In this document: positions 1 through 5,669 of the stretch, one piece after another
How positions within the stretch are numbered: the first letter of the stretch is position 1
Layout: every line of letters begins with the position of its first letter
From: Chloroflexi bacterium RBG_16_57_11
GTDB lineage: Bacteria; Chloroflexota; Anaerolineae; Anaerolineales; UBA4823
Reading direction: 5' to 3'
Length of the DNA stretch: 6,161 bases
Assembly: GCA_001795165.1 (NCBI GenBank)
Contig: MGNS01000098.1
Coordinates: 31,723 to 37,883, forward strand
The notes under the pieces: generated by a model
Databases searched by the model: none
Told to the model about the DNA's origin: nothing
What the model saw: only the letters and a program-made list of their open reading frames with translations
Position numbers and translations under genes: made by a program

Positions 1-265
1 TACCGGTGAGCAGCGCCAGCCCACGCGTTGCGGCGGCATTGCTCTGGTCGATTGCTACAGCGCGCTCCAGATATTCGATCTGCTCTTTCGGTTGGTTGCT
101 GATTGACGAGAGCCAGATGTACGGGCGTGCATCATTATCCTTCAAGTAAATCGCGCGGTATAACAAAGACTCCGCCAGCTTGTTCTGTCCGGATTTTGCC
201 GCTGTGATGCCATCCCGCAGATATTCCTCGAACTGGCGCTCGCGATCGGTAAACGGGCTGCTCAT
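1..265 (-). CDS. TPR-like repeat protein, N-terminal part (runs off the window)
   Basis: The minus strand reads from an ATG at 265-263 leftwards without a stop to the window edge, giving 88 residues of an N-terminus that starts MSSPFTDRER. Residues about 15-43 (GITAAKSGQ...AESLLYRAIYL) and 47-77 (ARPYIWLS...QIEYLERAVAID) look like paired amphipathic helices of a tetratricopeptide-like solenoid, with the WLS and YLERAV..D positions typical of TPR-like proteins common in Chloroflexota. There is no signal peptide, so the start of the protein is cytoplasmic; any later membrane or enzymatic domain lies outside the window. Such proteins usually act as protein-protein interaction scaffolds, but no partner can be named here. 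The gene is divergent from the GntR regulator. A strong promoter lies only about 10 bases before the ATG, so its mRNA may be nearly leaderless. Coding is supported by the uninterrupted frame and repeat pattern; the exact function is unknown. Confidence 0.72.
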   Translation of the reverse strand, partial: MSSPFTDRERQFEEYLRDGITAAKSGQNKLAESLLYRAIYLKDNDARPYIWLSSISNQPKEQIEYLERAVAIDQSNAAATRGLALLTG

Positions 266-274
266 GGTGTGAGA

Positions 275-303
275 AGTTTACCCGCCTCGCCAGTTTCTGT
301 CAA
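275..303 (-). promoter_or_regulatory. Predicted sigma70 promoter of the minus-strand TPR-like gene
   Basis: On the minus strand a perfect TTGACA -35 box (303-298) is followed by a 17-base spacer and a TAAACT -10 box (280-275). Transcription would be expected to start near 268, only about 3 bases before the ATG at 265, implying a leaderless or almost leaderless transcript. Seen directly: the hexamers and their spacing. Inferred: activity and start site. Confidence 0.6.
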
Positions 304-334
304 TTAAGTTCACAACATAGATCATGGAATACAC

Positions 335-362
335 TTGACAAAAGCGTGAATAATGGTACAAT
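335..362 (+). promoter_or_regulatory. Predicted sigma70 promoter of the GntR regulator gene
   Basis: A perfect TTGACA -35 box (335-340), a 16-base spacer and a TACAAT -10 box (357-362) sit upstream of the regulator gene at 392. The expected transcription start is near 369, leaving a leader of roughly 23 bases. Its -35 box lies 31 bases from the -35 box of the divergent promoter, so one bound repressor could affect both. I could not find a convincing inverted repeat to name as the operator. Confidence 0.65.
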
Positions 363-391
363 CTAAGAAAATGAATTATTGAACTATATCA

Positions 392-1402
392 ATGTTTCTT
401 ATGAACGCGATTCAAATCAACCGCTCTGAACCTCTATCAATCCACAATCAGCTGATGGAACAGCTGAAGTATCACATTGAGAGCGGCGCCTGGGAGCCTG
501 GAGATAAGCTGCCAACGGTACGCGAGATGGCCCAGGCTTTACGAATCAACTACAACACCGTTCGGATGGCTTATCAAGAACTGGAACGGCAGGGTTATCT
601 GGTGTCCGAGCAGGGGCGTGGGACCTTCGTCTCCACGGGAACACGTCGGATGCCTGAAGACAAACAGGAGACCTTGTTGGATTTAATAGACGAGGCGCTT
701 ATCAAGGCCAAGTCGATCGGCATCACACCAGGAGAGTTCGCCTCAGCTGCTTATACGCGGGCGAGAATTTTTCCCTTGGAGAATCCAGACGTCAGGCTTC
801 TTTTTTCCGAATGTAACCTGGCGGACATAGATCATTATGCCAGGAACATCGAACAGGGGACTGGTGTTGTGCCTGATACAGTATTGGTTGAAGATCTACG
901 GAAAATGGAGTGGAGTTTTTTCAAGCAATACGATTTGATTGCTACGACACTATTTCACGTTGCTGAAATCCAGGAATTAGCAGGTTCACACCACACTGTG
1001 CTGGGATTGATGGTCGAGCCCGACTATCTCGAAGTCCTGGCTGAGATTGCCCGGCTTCCGAATGGGGCTCGCGTTGGTTTGATCTGTGCTGAGCAAAAAG
1101 GAGCCGAGGCGATGGAGCGCGTCTTGATTGGGGTTGGGGCAACCTACCCGAAGTTCATCCTGGCAGGAGTTGACCAACCTGACAAGGTCAAGCGAGTGTT
1201 TCAAGAGGCCGATCTGATTTATGTTTCACGCCTGGCCTTGCGGCAGCATCGCGGAGACTGGCCCAAGGACAAACCCTTCCGGCCTTATGTAGATGACCTG
1301 GATGATGGGGCGCTGCGGTTACTGCGGCGCCAGATCGCTCGAGTGCATTTTGCCAAAAAAAGTAGAGGTCTCGAAGTAGAGCATTACCATTCAGCGGGAT
1401 GA
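392..1402 (+). CDS. GntR-family transcriptional regulator with a large non-standard C-terminal domain
   Basis: A DNA-binding regulator of 336 residues. Residues about 15-80 form the GntR winged helix: SIHNQLMEQL, then PGDKLPTVREMAQAL, the recognition-helix segment NYNTVRMAYQELE, and the wing GYLVSEQGRGTFV. The head resembles the YtrA and MocR branches. The rest (about 95-325) is neither the short YtrA tail, nor an aminotransferase domain as in MocR, nor obviously UTRA or FCD. It reads as alternating strands and helices (DLIATTLFHVAEIQEL, ARVGLICAEQKGAEAMERVL, EADLIYVSRLAL), suggesting a Rossmann-like or periplasmic-binding-like ligand sensor; that is inference. The ATG at 392 has no visible Shine-Dalgarno; an in-frame ATG at 401 is an equally possible start. 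A four-base gap to the next gene argues for co-transcription, and the divergent promoters suggest autoregulation and perhaps control of the TPR-like gene. The target genes and effector are unknown. Confidence 0.9.
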   Translation: MFLMNAIQINRSEPLSIHNQLMEQLKYHIESGAWEPGDKLPTVREMAQALRINYNTVRMAYQELERQGYLVSEQGRGTFVSTGTRRMPEDKQETLLDLIDEALIKAKSIGITPGEFASAAYTRARIFPLENPDVRLLFSECNLADIDHYARNIEQGTGVVPDTVLVEDLRKMEWSFFKQYDLIATTLFHVAEIQELAGSHHTVLGLMVEPDYLEVLAEIARLPNGARVGLICAEQKGAEAMERVLIGVGATYPKFILAGVDQPDKVKRVFQEADLIYVSRLALRQHRGDWPKDKPFRPYVDDLDDGALRLLRRQIARVHFAKKSRGLEVEHYHSAG

Positions 1403-1406
1403 AGCC

Positions 1407-1862
1407 ATGAAAACATCCCAAATTAAGTTTCTGCGGTCAATCTCTGGCAACTGGACAGGGGAGGGACAAAAAGAGGAATACCTGGATCACATGATACGTA
1501 ATATCCTTCGGGCAGGCTTATCTCGGTTTTCTCCCCCACCAAATGCCTGGACACGTATTCTTCGACGCATCGAATCGCAAACTCCAATCCCCTCAAGTCG
1601 CGAGGAGGTTCAAATGGATCATATCAATTTTGACTTGATGTATCAAATGCAGAGAGAACACCACCAGGATTTAATCCATCAAGCAGAACAGGAACGCTTG
1701 ATCCGTGCTGCGCGCCGCAGCCAGGTAAAGTATTCCTCTTTCTACAGACGGTTGATCTGTTGGCTGGGATACCGGTTAGTTGCCTGGGGACAAAGTCTGC
1801 TCAAAGGATATGAATCCTTGCCGGGAGATCTCTCCGCTTCTTCGCTCAATCTTGCGAAGTAG
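1407..1862 (+). CDS. Small protein of unknown function with a C-terminal amphipathic helix; possible dual start
   Basis: A 151-residue protein that I do not recognise by name. It begins four bases after the regulator's stop, so the two genes are very probably one transcript. It has no signal peptide and no clear membrane span. The first part (1-69) is basic and helical, with a segment SPPPNAWTRILRRIE (42-56) and a proline/serine linker at about 59-65. The second part, from Met70 (MDHINFDLMYQMQREHHQ), is a charged helix leading through AEQERLIRAARR to an amphipathic stretch FYRRLICWLGYRLVAWGQSLL (112-132) that could lie on a membrane or pack as a coiled coil. The second part looks like small stand-alone proteins frequent in Chloroflexota, from memory. 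A strong ribosome site lies just before Met70, so the gene may give two products, or the 82-residue form may be the main one. Partnering with the adjacent regulator is plausible from position only. Confidence 0.7.
   Translation: MKTSQIKFLRSISGNWTGEGQKEEYLDHMIRNILRAGLSRFSPPPNAWTRILRRIESQTPIPSSREEVQMDHINFDLMYQMQREHHQDLIHQAEQERLIRAARRSQVKYSSFYRRLICWLGYRLVAWGQSLLKGYESLPGDLSASSLNLAK
1602..1608 (+). promoter_or_regulatory. Strong internal ribosome binding site before Met70 of the small unknown gene
   Basis: GAGGAGG at 1602-1608 is followed five bases later by an in-frame ATG at 1614. This is a far better Shine-Dalgarno and spacing than that of the annotated start at 1407, which has only a weak GGGA about seven bases upstream. 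It would direct an 82-residue product from 1614 to 1862 in the same frame. Confidence 0.55.
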
Positions 1863-1867
1863 CGAAG
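1840..1867 (+). other. Possible stem-loop across the stop codon of the small unknown gene
   Basis: CTTCGCT (1840-1846) can pair with AGCGAAG (1861-1867) over a 14-base loop, or its first six bases can pair with GCGAAG (1854-1859) over an 8-base loop; the two pairings exclude each other. The stop TAG (1860-1862) lies between the two copies of the right arm. No T-run follows, so it is not a clear intrinsic terminator; it could slow decay of the upstream message or be chance. Confidence 0.3.
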
Positions 1868-1973
1868 GTGATCCCTTGCAAAATATTCTCGATCCTTGCA
1901 GGTGTAGGCCGGGAAAGGCACAGTAACACGTGAAGTCCGATCAATTTTGACCCTGATACGAAAGAGGGTTGCG
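1863..1973 (+). other. Short intergenic gap before the lipoprotein gene
   Basis: These 111 bases carry no supported gene. I see no convincing -35/-10 pair and no T-tract terminator, so it is unclear whether the lipoprotein gene has its own promoter or is read through from the regulator unit. Two short near-identical stretches, ATCCCTTGCA and GATCCTTGCA (about 1871-1880 and 1891-1900), are present but too short to call a repeat. Confidence 0.4.
1962..1968 (+). promoter_or_regulatory. Ribosome binding site fixing the lipoprotein start at 1974
   Basis: AAGAGGG at 1962-1968 lies five bases before the ATG at 1974. An in-frame TTG at 1947 would add nine residues but has no such site and would push basic and hydrophobic residues ahead of a normal lipoprotein signal, so 1974 is preferred. 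Confidence 0.65.
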
Positions 1974-3260
1974 ATGAAAGCGAAGAGGATAGCAATCACT
2001 GCACTCATCCTAACAATGACGATCACATTGACCAGTTGTGTGCAAGCCACACAATCCCAACGAGAGTCATCCAAAGAAGTTGCGGCATTGACCACTCCGA
2101 GCATCCTCCCGGAAACCTTGCATAGTGGTATCGAGACTTACCCGGGGCCAGATGGGCAGGCTATGCCAACCGTCACGGAGGTCTGTCTCCCTACCCGGCG
2201 TGAGAAGCCGCTGTCGCTGCTTTCCCGTTTAACCTTGGATGAGTACGCGCTGGTAAATCCTCCCGTATTCGAACCACTCACCTTCCTCCCAATTCAGGGG
2301 TCGCAAGCCTGTATTCTCGCAAAACTCAATGATGAGAGACTAAAGACTTACCCTGATAACTCCTTCTTCGATGGCAAGGACTACGCCATGCGCACCCAGC
2401 TCGGCGCGGATGAGCTGGTAGCTCGGCAGCAATACAACGAGACGGGCAGTGCTGGGTGGGTTACGCTTCTTCGAAATGGAGAAGAAATCTATCGGGTTAG
2501 CACAGGTCCAGGCGGTCCCCTTCCGATCCCCGCGCTGCTTGGTTTGTGGGCCTACGATGATCATTGGGTACTGGAAACCGCCCAGATTATCCAGCGCCAG
2601 GAAGGCGATTTGATGATCAAAGAGCCGGTGGGCCAGATCAGCCAGGACGGCAAGCTGCTCAACGACCTTTATGGTTACGAGGAGCTGTTCGGTTTTCAAT
2701 TAATGGCTGGCGAACCATTTTACTTTTTCACGCAAGACGGCATGATCGGCTTTGCTTACGGCGGGCAGGTGGTGATGGCGGGGTACGACGAAATCCCATA
2801 TTACGGTTGTTGCAGTAGCGGAGCATTGAATCCGATAAGCGCTGAGAATATGATCGCTTTTTTCGCCAAACGAGATAAAGTATGGTACTACGTTGAAATT
2901 GGTGTATACGAGGACATTAGCATACCTGAAGGAGTTGTGAGCGCATTTCTGGATGACGTTTCGAAAGGCGACTTAAGCGGGGCAAAGCGCTTCTGGAAAC
3001 CAGAGGTATGGAATCCGGGTATTGAGAAGATGGTAGCCGGCTGGGCAGCTGGGCGGCATGAATTTTCCCTTGGAGCGGTTTCTTATGCCGGTTTCGTCGC
3101 CCCAGGCGACTATCGCCCGCTGGAAGCGGACGACCCCCGTGTGCTGGATGCTTTGGTCACTGCCTCGATCGACGGATTCCCAGGTAGTTTTGCATTGGAG
3201 AAGACCAGCAGCGGCTGGCTGATCTCCGGATGGCTCGAGCCCGATAAACTACAGGAGTAG
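1974..3260 (+). CDS. Predicted lipoprotein of unknown function
   Basis: A 428-residue exported protein. The N-terminus MKAKRIAITALILTMTITLTSC is a lipoprotein signal: basic start, hydrophobic core, lipobox LTSC, with Cys22 as the lipid-bearing residue. It is therefore expected to be anchored on the outer face of the cytoplasmic membrane. After a flexible stretch rich in Ser, Thr and Gln (23-45), the middle (about 155-310) is strand-rich with repeated aromatic turns (GWVTLLRNGEEIYRVS, GLWAYDDHWVLE, PFYFFTQDGMIGFAYGG, DKVWYYVEIG), like a beta-propeller or WD/NHL-type fold, though no repeat is clean enough to name. A Cys-Cys pair in YYGCCSSG (279-280) could form a vicinal disulfide. The C-terminal 110 residues (FLDDVSKGDLSGAKRFW ... 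GWLISGWL) look like an NTF2-like domain. The gene ends three bases before the zinc-ribbon gene, so it may head the downstream operon. No specific function can be given. Confidence 0.82.
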   Translation: MKAKRIAITALILTMTITLTSCVQATQSQRESSKEVAALTTPSILPETLHSGIETYPGPDGQAMPTVTEVCLPTRREKPLSLLSRLTLDEYALVNPPVFEPLTFLPIQGSQACILAKLNDERLKTYPDNSFFDGKDYAMRTQLGADELVARQQYNETGSAGWVTLLRNGEEIYRVSTGPGGPLPIPALLGLWAYDDHWVLETAQIIQRQEGDLMIKEPVGQISQDGKLLNDLYGYEELFGFQLMAGEPFYFFTQDGMIGFAYGGQVVMAGYDEIPYYGCCSSGALNPISAENMIAFFAKRDKVWYYVEIGVYEDISIPEGVVSAFLDDVSKGDLSGAKRFWKPEVWNPGIEKMVAGWAAGRHEFSLGAVSYAGFVAPGDYRPLEADDPRVLDALVTASIDGFPGSFALEKTSSGWLISGWLEPDKLQE

Positions 3261-3263
3261 CAT

Positions 3264-3614
3264 ATGAAAACGATGGGCGATTACTGGAGAAAGACCATTC
3301 TCTACCTGGCGATCTTCGTGGTCATCATCGTGGTAGGAGCGGTGATTTTCTCCACTTACCGAAGCGTGTTCAGCTTGATCGTGTATGGGCTGGTTGTCCT
3401 GGGCGGTTTATTCCTGCTGGTCAACTGGCATGCACGTACATTCGCTTATCGCTGTGTTGACTGCGGCCATGTATTCGAAATCTCCGCCTGGAAGGATCTG
3501 GCCAGCCCACATGGCGTGGATAAAAAGGGAGGCTGGAAGTACCTGCGTTGTCCGAGTTGTGGACGCTGGATGAAAGCCAGGATCCTTCCCAAAGAGCATG
3601 CGCAGGGAACATGA
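3264..3614 (+). CDS. Small membrane protein with two TM helices and a zinc ribbon
   Basis: A 116-residue protein with two hydrophobic spans, about residues 11-30 (TILYLAIFVVIIVVGAVIFS) and 35-54, joined by a tight turn, so both ends should be on the same side, probably the cytoplasm. The soluble tail carries a zinc-ribbon pattern: C64-x2-C67 in YRCVDCGHVFEIS and C96-x2-C99 in LRCPSCGRW, spaced by 28 residues, which is the usual layout for a structural zinc site. The segment WKDLASPHGVDKKGGWKYLRCP matches, from memory, small uncharacterised zinc-ribbon proteins found in Firmicutes and Chloroflexota. The start is supported by AGGAG at 3253-3257, six bases before the ATG. It sits three bases after the lipoprotein gene, implying translational linkage. 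The role is unknown; it may be a membrane-anchored zinc-binding adaptor. Confidence 0.85.
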   Translation: MKTMGDYWRKTILYLAIFVVIIVVGAVIFSTYRSVFSLIVYGLVVLGGLFLLVNWHARTFAYRCVDCGHVFEISAWKDLASPHGVDKKGGWKYLRCPSCGRWMKARILPKEHAQGT

Positions 3615-3631
3615 ACACCGGTCAACGATGC

Positions 3632-3636
3632 GGGAG
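3632..3636 (+). promoter_or_regulatory. Ribosome site favouring the DUF3795-like start at 3647
   Basis: GGGAG at 3632-3636 lies ten bases upstream of the ATG at 3647, a rather long but workable spacing. The earlier in-frame ATG at 3611 overlaps the zinc-ribbon stop (ATGA) and has AGGGA at 3604-3608 only two bases away, which is too close. Family starts also favour 3647. Confidence 0.45.
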
Positions 3637-3646
3637 TTTTTTTCCT

Positions 3647-4105
3647 ATGGATAAACTCGATGAAGTCACCTTTTGTGGCCTGTATTGCGGATTGTGTGCC
3701 AGCCGCAGGCGAATACCACACCAGGCAGCCATATTAAGGGAAACACTATCCCAGGAAGGCTACGACCGCGGCTATTTCGATATCCCTGGCCTGGAAACCG
3801 TCTTTGCCGCATTTTGGGAGGGATTGAACTGCCTGGGCGATCAACCTTGCCCGGGTTGCCGCGCCGGGGGTGGCAATCCTGATTGTGCGATCCGCGCCTG
3901 TGCCCGGGAGCGAGGGGTGGTTGCCTGTCCTCTGTGTGCTGACTTTCCCTGTGAGCGGTTTGATATCCTGAAGAATTACCCGCTTCGCTCAGCCGATGGA
4001 CAACGCATGCAAGCAATCGGGATTGACCAATGGGCTGCTGAACAGGAAGCGCGTGCGAGACTTGGTTTTGCGTACGCCGATGTTCGCTTTCCCACTGACA
4101 CGTAA
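3647..4105 (+). CDS. DUF3795-like cysteine-rich protein
   Basis: A 152-residue cytoplasmic protein with eleven cysteines. The opening FCGLYCGLC (C10, C14, C17) is the hallmark start of the DUF3795 family, which normally begins close to this motif; this supports the ATG at 3647 over the in-frame ATG at 3611. Further cysteines are C62, C68-x2-C71 (QPCPGCRAGG), C80, C85, and C94-x2-C97-x4-C102 (VACPLCADFPCERF), followed by a helical tail. The grouping suggests metal, most likely zinc or an iron-sulfur cluster, but the cofactor is not established for the family. No enzyme activity is known. It sits 32 bases after the zinc-ribbon gene and seven before the HAD gene, inside the co-directional run. 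Alternative: the longer form from 3611 with 12 extra residues. Confidence 0.82.
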   Translation: MDKLDEVTFCGLYCGLCASRRRIPHQAAILRETLSQEGYDRGYFDIPGLETVFAAFWEGLNCLGDQPCPGCRAGGGNPDCAIRACARERGVVACPLCADFPCERFDILKNYPLRSADGQRMQAIGIDQWAAEQEARARLGFAYADVRFPTDT

Positions 4106-4112
4106 ACAAGCC

Positions 4113-4664
4113 ATGATCCAGGCAGTCAGATTTGATTGGGGCGATACGTTGATGCGCGTCTTCCCCGAATACGAGGGGACGATGGCGGAGTGGCCCCATG
4201 TAGAGTCCATGCCCGGCGTCATACCGGCATTGACGGAATTACGCCCGGCTTATCGCCTGTACTTAGCCACCAATGCCTCGGACTCGGACGCAATGTTGGT
4301 GCGCGCAGCGCTTCGCCGGGTGGGTCTGGAAGAATTCTTCGCCGGCATATTTACCTCAAAAGAACTCAAAGTGTGCAAACCCGATCCAGGCTTTTATCAG
4401 GCCGTGCTGCGCGAGAGCGGTGTTGCTCCCGGTGAAGCAGTGATGGTAGGGGACGACTATCCAGCGGACGTCCTGGGCGCCAAACAGGCCGGCTTACGGG
4501 CGATCTGGTACAACCCTGCCGCTTCTCCTGCTCCTGCAGACCGTCCGCTGCATGACGCGGAGATACAGACCATGAGCGAGCTGCCAGCCGTGTTAAGGAA
4601 CCTCGACCTTCAAGAGTCCGTCGAGCCAGACGCATTGAGCAACCTGCCTGAAGTGTCTGCGTGA
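4113..4664 (+). CDS. HAD-superfamily hydrolase, small-cap or capless type, unusual motif I
   Basis: A 183-residue cytoplasmic haloacid dehalogenase-fold protein. Motif I is FDWGDTL: the nucleophile Asp8 is present but the usual second aspartate two residues on is Gly10, with Asp11 next to it. Motif II is LATN with Thr53; motif III is Lys89 in KVCKPDPGFY; motif IV is MVGDDYPAD with Asp114, Asp115 and Asp119 as likely Mg ligands. Only about 40 residues separate motifs I and II, so there is no real C1 cap. FDWGDTL/FDWGNTL-type HAD proteins are known as a subfamily, annotated only as HAD hydrolases; phosphonoacetaldehyde hydrolase similarly has Ala at this position. Substrate is unknown, probably a phosphorylated small molecule or an altered reaction. 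The chosen ATG lacks a Shine-Dalgarno but is seven bases after the previous stop, suggesting coupling; an in-frame ATG at 4080 would overlap the upstream gene. The last 40 residues are variable. Confidence 0.88.
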   Translation: MIQAVRFDWGDTLMRVFPEYEGTMAEWPHVESMPGVIPALTELRPAYRLYLATNASDSDAMLVRAALRRVGLEEFFAGIFTSKELKVCKPDPGFYQAVLRESGVAPGEAVMVGDDYPADVLGAKQAGLRAIWYNPAASPAPADRPLHDAEIQTMSELPAVLRNLDLQESVEPDALSNLPEVSA

Positions 4665-4684
4665 AGGACAACGGTAAAAACCTT

Positions 4685-4691
4685 GAGGAGG
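4685..4691 (+). promoter_or_regulatory. Ribosome binding site fixing the QueG-like start at 4695
   Basis: GAGGAGG at 4685-4691 precedes the ATG at 4695. Pairing with its first GAGG gives a normal six-base spacing. The in-frame TTG at 4683 is overlapped by this site and has none of its own, so it is rejected as the start. Confidence 0.65.
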
Positions 4692-4694
4692 ACC

Positions 4695-5654
4695 ATGAGT
4701 GCACAACGAGATACTTCTCGTCTCAACCTGGAGGCAGTTCAAGCGGTGCTCTTATCGACTTTGGAAAAAGCGGGTTGCCAGGGATGCCTGGTTGCCATTC
4801 GGCACTTGAGCGATCTGCAAGAAAGGCTTGAACAATCTTACAGGCTGAGTCTCTTAGACGAAGAATTCTATCAGGAACGGCTCACCGGATTTGTTTTCAA
4901 CCCGCCTGATCACCTTCTGAGCGCCCAATCTCTGATGATTGTCGCCTATCCCCATCCTCAAACGCGGATCACGTTCACCCGGAATGGCAAGCCGTTGCAG
5001 CTCATCATTCCGCCCACCTACTTGCATGATAAAGAGGGCGATCAAAGGGTTCACGATCTCCTTGCGGCAACCCTGGAGCCAATGGGCTACCACATAACCG
5101 AAGCTTTTTTGCCCAAAAAACTGCTGGCCGTGTGCAGCGGGCTGGGCGCGTATGGCAAGAACAATATTTGTTATGTGGGCGGCATGGGGAGCTTCGTTCG
5201 CCTGGCCGCATTCTATTCGGATTTTCCTTGTGAGAAGGACGACTGGCGAGAACCGCAAATGATGGATGCCTGTCAAAGATGCTCGGCCTGTGGGAACAAG
5301 TGCCCAACCGGGGCTATCTCTGAGGACCGTTTTCTTCTCAGAGCAGAGCGTTGTATTACTTACCATAACGAGAAGCCAGGCTACGTTCCTTTTCCATCCT
5401 GGTTGGACCCACCCTGGCACAATTGTTTGGTCGGGTGTATGACCTGCCAAAGGATCTGTCCTAAGAACAAAGATCTTTTACACAACGTTGAAGATGGGGC
5501 TACATTCTCTCAGGAAGAGGCTGAACTGCTTCTGAAAGGAAGCTCCCTCGATCAGCTCCCTACTTCATTGGCTAAGAAAATTGAACAGTTCGGCCTGGTT
5601 GATTTTCTCGACATTTTCCCGCGTAACCTGAGCGTACTCCTGGAAAGGGAATAA
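4695..5654 (+). CDS. QueG-like double [4Fe-4S] protein (annotated elsewhere as epoxyqueuosine reductase-like)
   Basis: A 319-residue cytoplasmic iron-sulfur protein. The middle section AVCSGLGAYGKNN (145-157) and GMGSFVRLAAFYSD (163-176) match the GLGWIGKN and GSW segments of epoxyqueuosine reductase (QueG), the cobalamin and iron-sulfur enzyme of the last step of queuosine synthesis. Two clusters are plain: C193-x2-C196-x2-C199-x3-C203P (CQRCSACGNKCPTGA), C220 in RCITY, and C248-x2-C251-x3-C255P (GCMTCQRICPKN), eight ligands as in QueG. Unlike QueG, the segment before GLG reads TEAFLPKKLLA rather than D(T/S)xP, so the catalytic aspartate seems absent. The N-terminal part also does not resemble DUF1730, and there is no HEAT tail. 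This form is widespread in Clostridia and Chloroflexota with no proven reaction; it may reduce another substrate or transfer electrons. It lies 30 bases after the HAD gene and 15 before the DJ-1-like gene. Confidence 0.88.
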   Translation: MSAQRDTSRLNLEAVQAVLLSTLEKAGCQGCLVAIRHLSDLQERLEQSYRLSLLDEEFYQERLTGFVFNPPDHLLSAQSLMIVAYPHPQTRITFTRNGKPLQLIIPPTYLHDKEGDQRVHDLLAATLEPMGYHITEAFLPKKLLAVCSGLGAYGKNNICYVGGMGSFVRLAAFYSDFPCEKDDWREPQMMDACQRCSACGNKCPTGAISEDRFLLRAERCITYHNEKPGYVPFPSWLDPPWHNCLVGCMTCQRICPKNKDLLHNVEDGATFSQEEAELLLKGSSLDQLPTSLAKKIEQFGLVDFLDIFPRNLSVLLERE

Positions 5655-5669
5655 GGACAGGATGTCGGG

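Noticed and set aside
942..1204. Minus-strand open frames inside the GntR gene
   Set aside because: They mirror the codon bias of the plus-strand regulator, show no recognisable domain, and lie wholly within a well-supported gene.
1848..1901. Three loosely similar stretches with CTTGC(A/G)
   Set aside because: The matches are only about 6-10 bases, irregularly spaced and not enough to be called a repeat or operator array.
1742..2104. Minus-strand open frame of 120 residues spanning the gap before the lipoprotein gene
   Set aside because: It overlaps the ends of two supported plus-strand genes, has no family resemblance and no good ribosome site.
2340..2699. Minus-strand open frame of 119 residues within the lipoprotein gene
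   Set aside because: Antisense to a coding frame with a lipobox and a consistent fold pattern; no independent evidence of coding.
3666..4199. Minus-strand open frame of 177 residues opposite the DUF3795-like gene
   Set aside because: The plus strand has the FCGLYCGLC motif and ordered cysteines; the antisense product is low-complexity, rich in Arg, Pro and His.
4664..4684. AAGG ... CCTT possible hairpin between the HAD and QueG-like genes
   Set aside because: Only four pairs with a long loop and no T-run; not a terminator.
4854..5450. Minus-strand open frame of 198 residues opposite the QueG-like gene
   Set aside because: The plus strand carries two complete iron-sulfur motifs; the antisense frame is a shadow.
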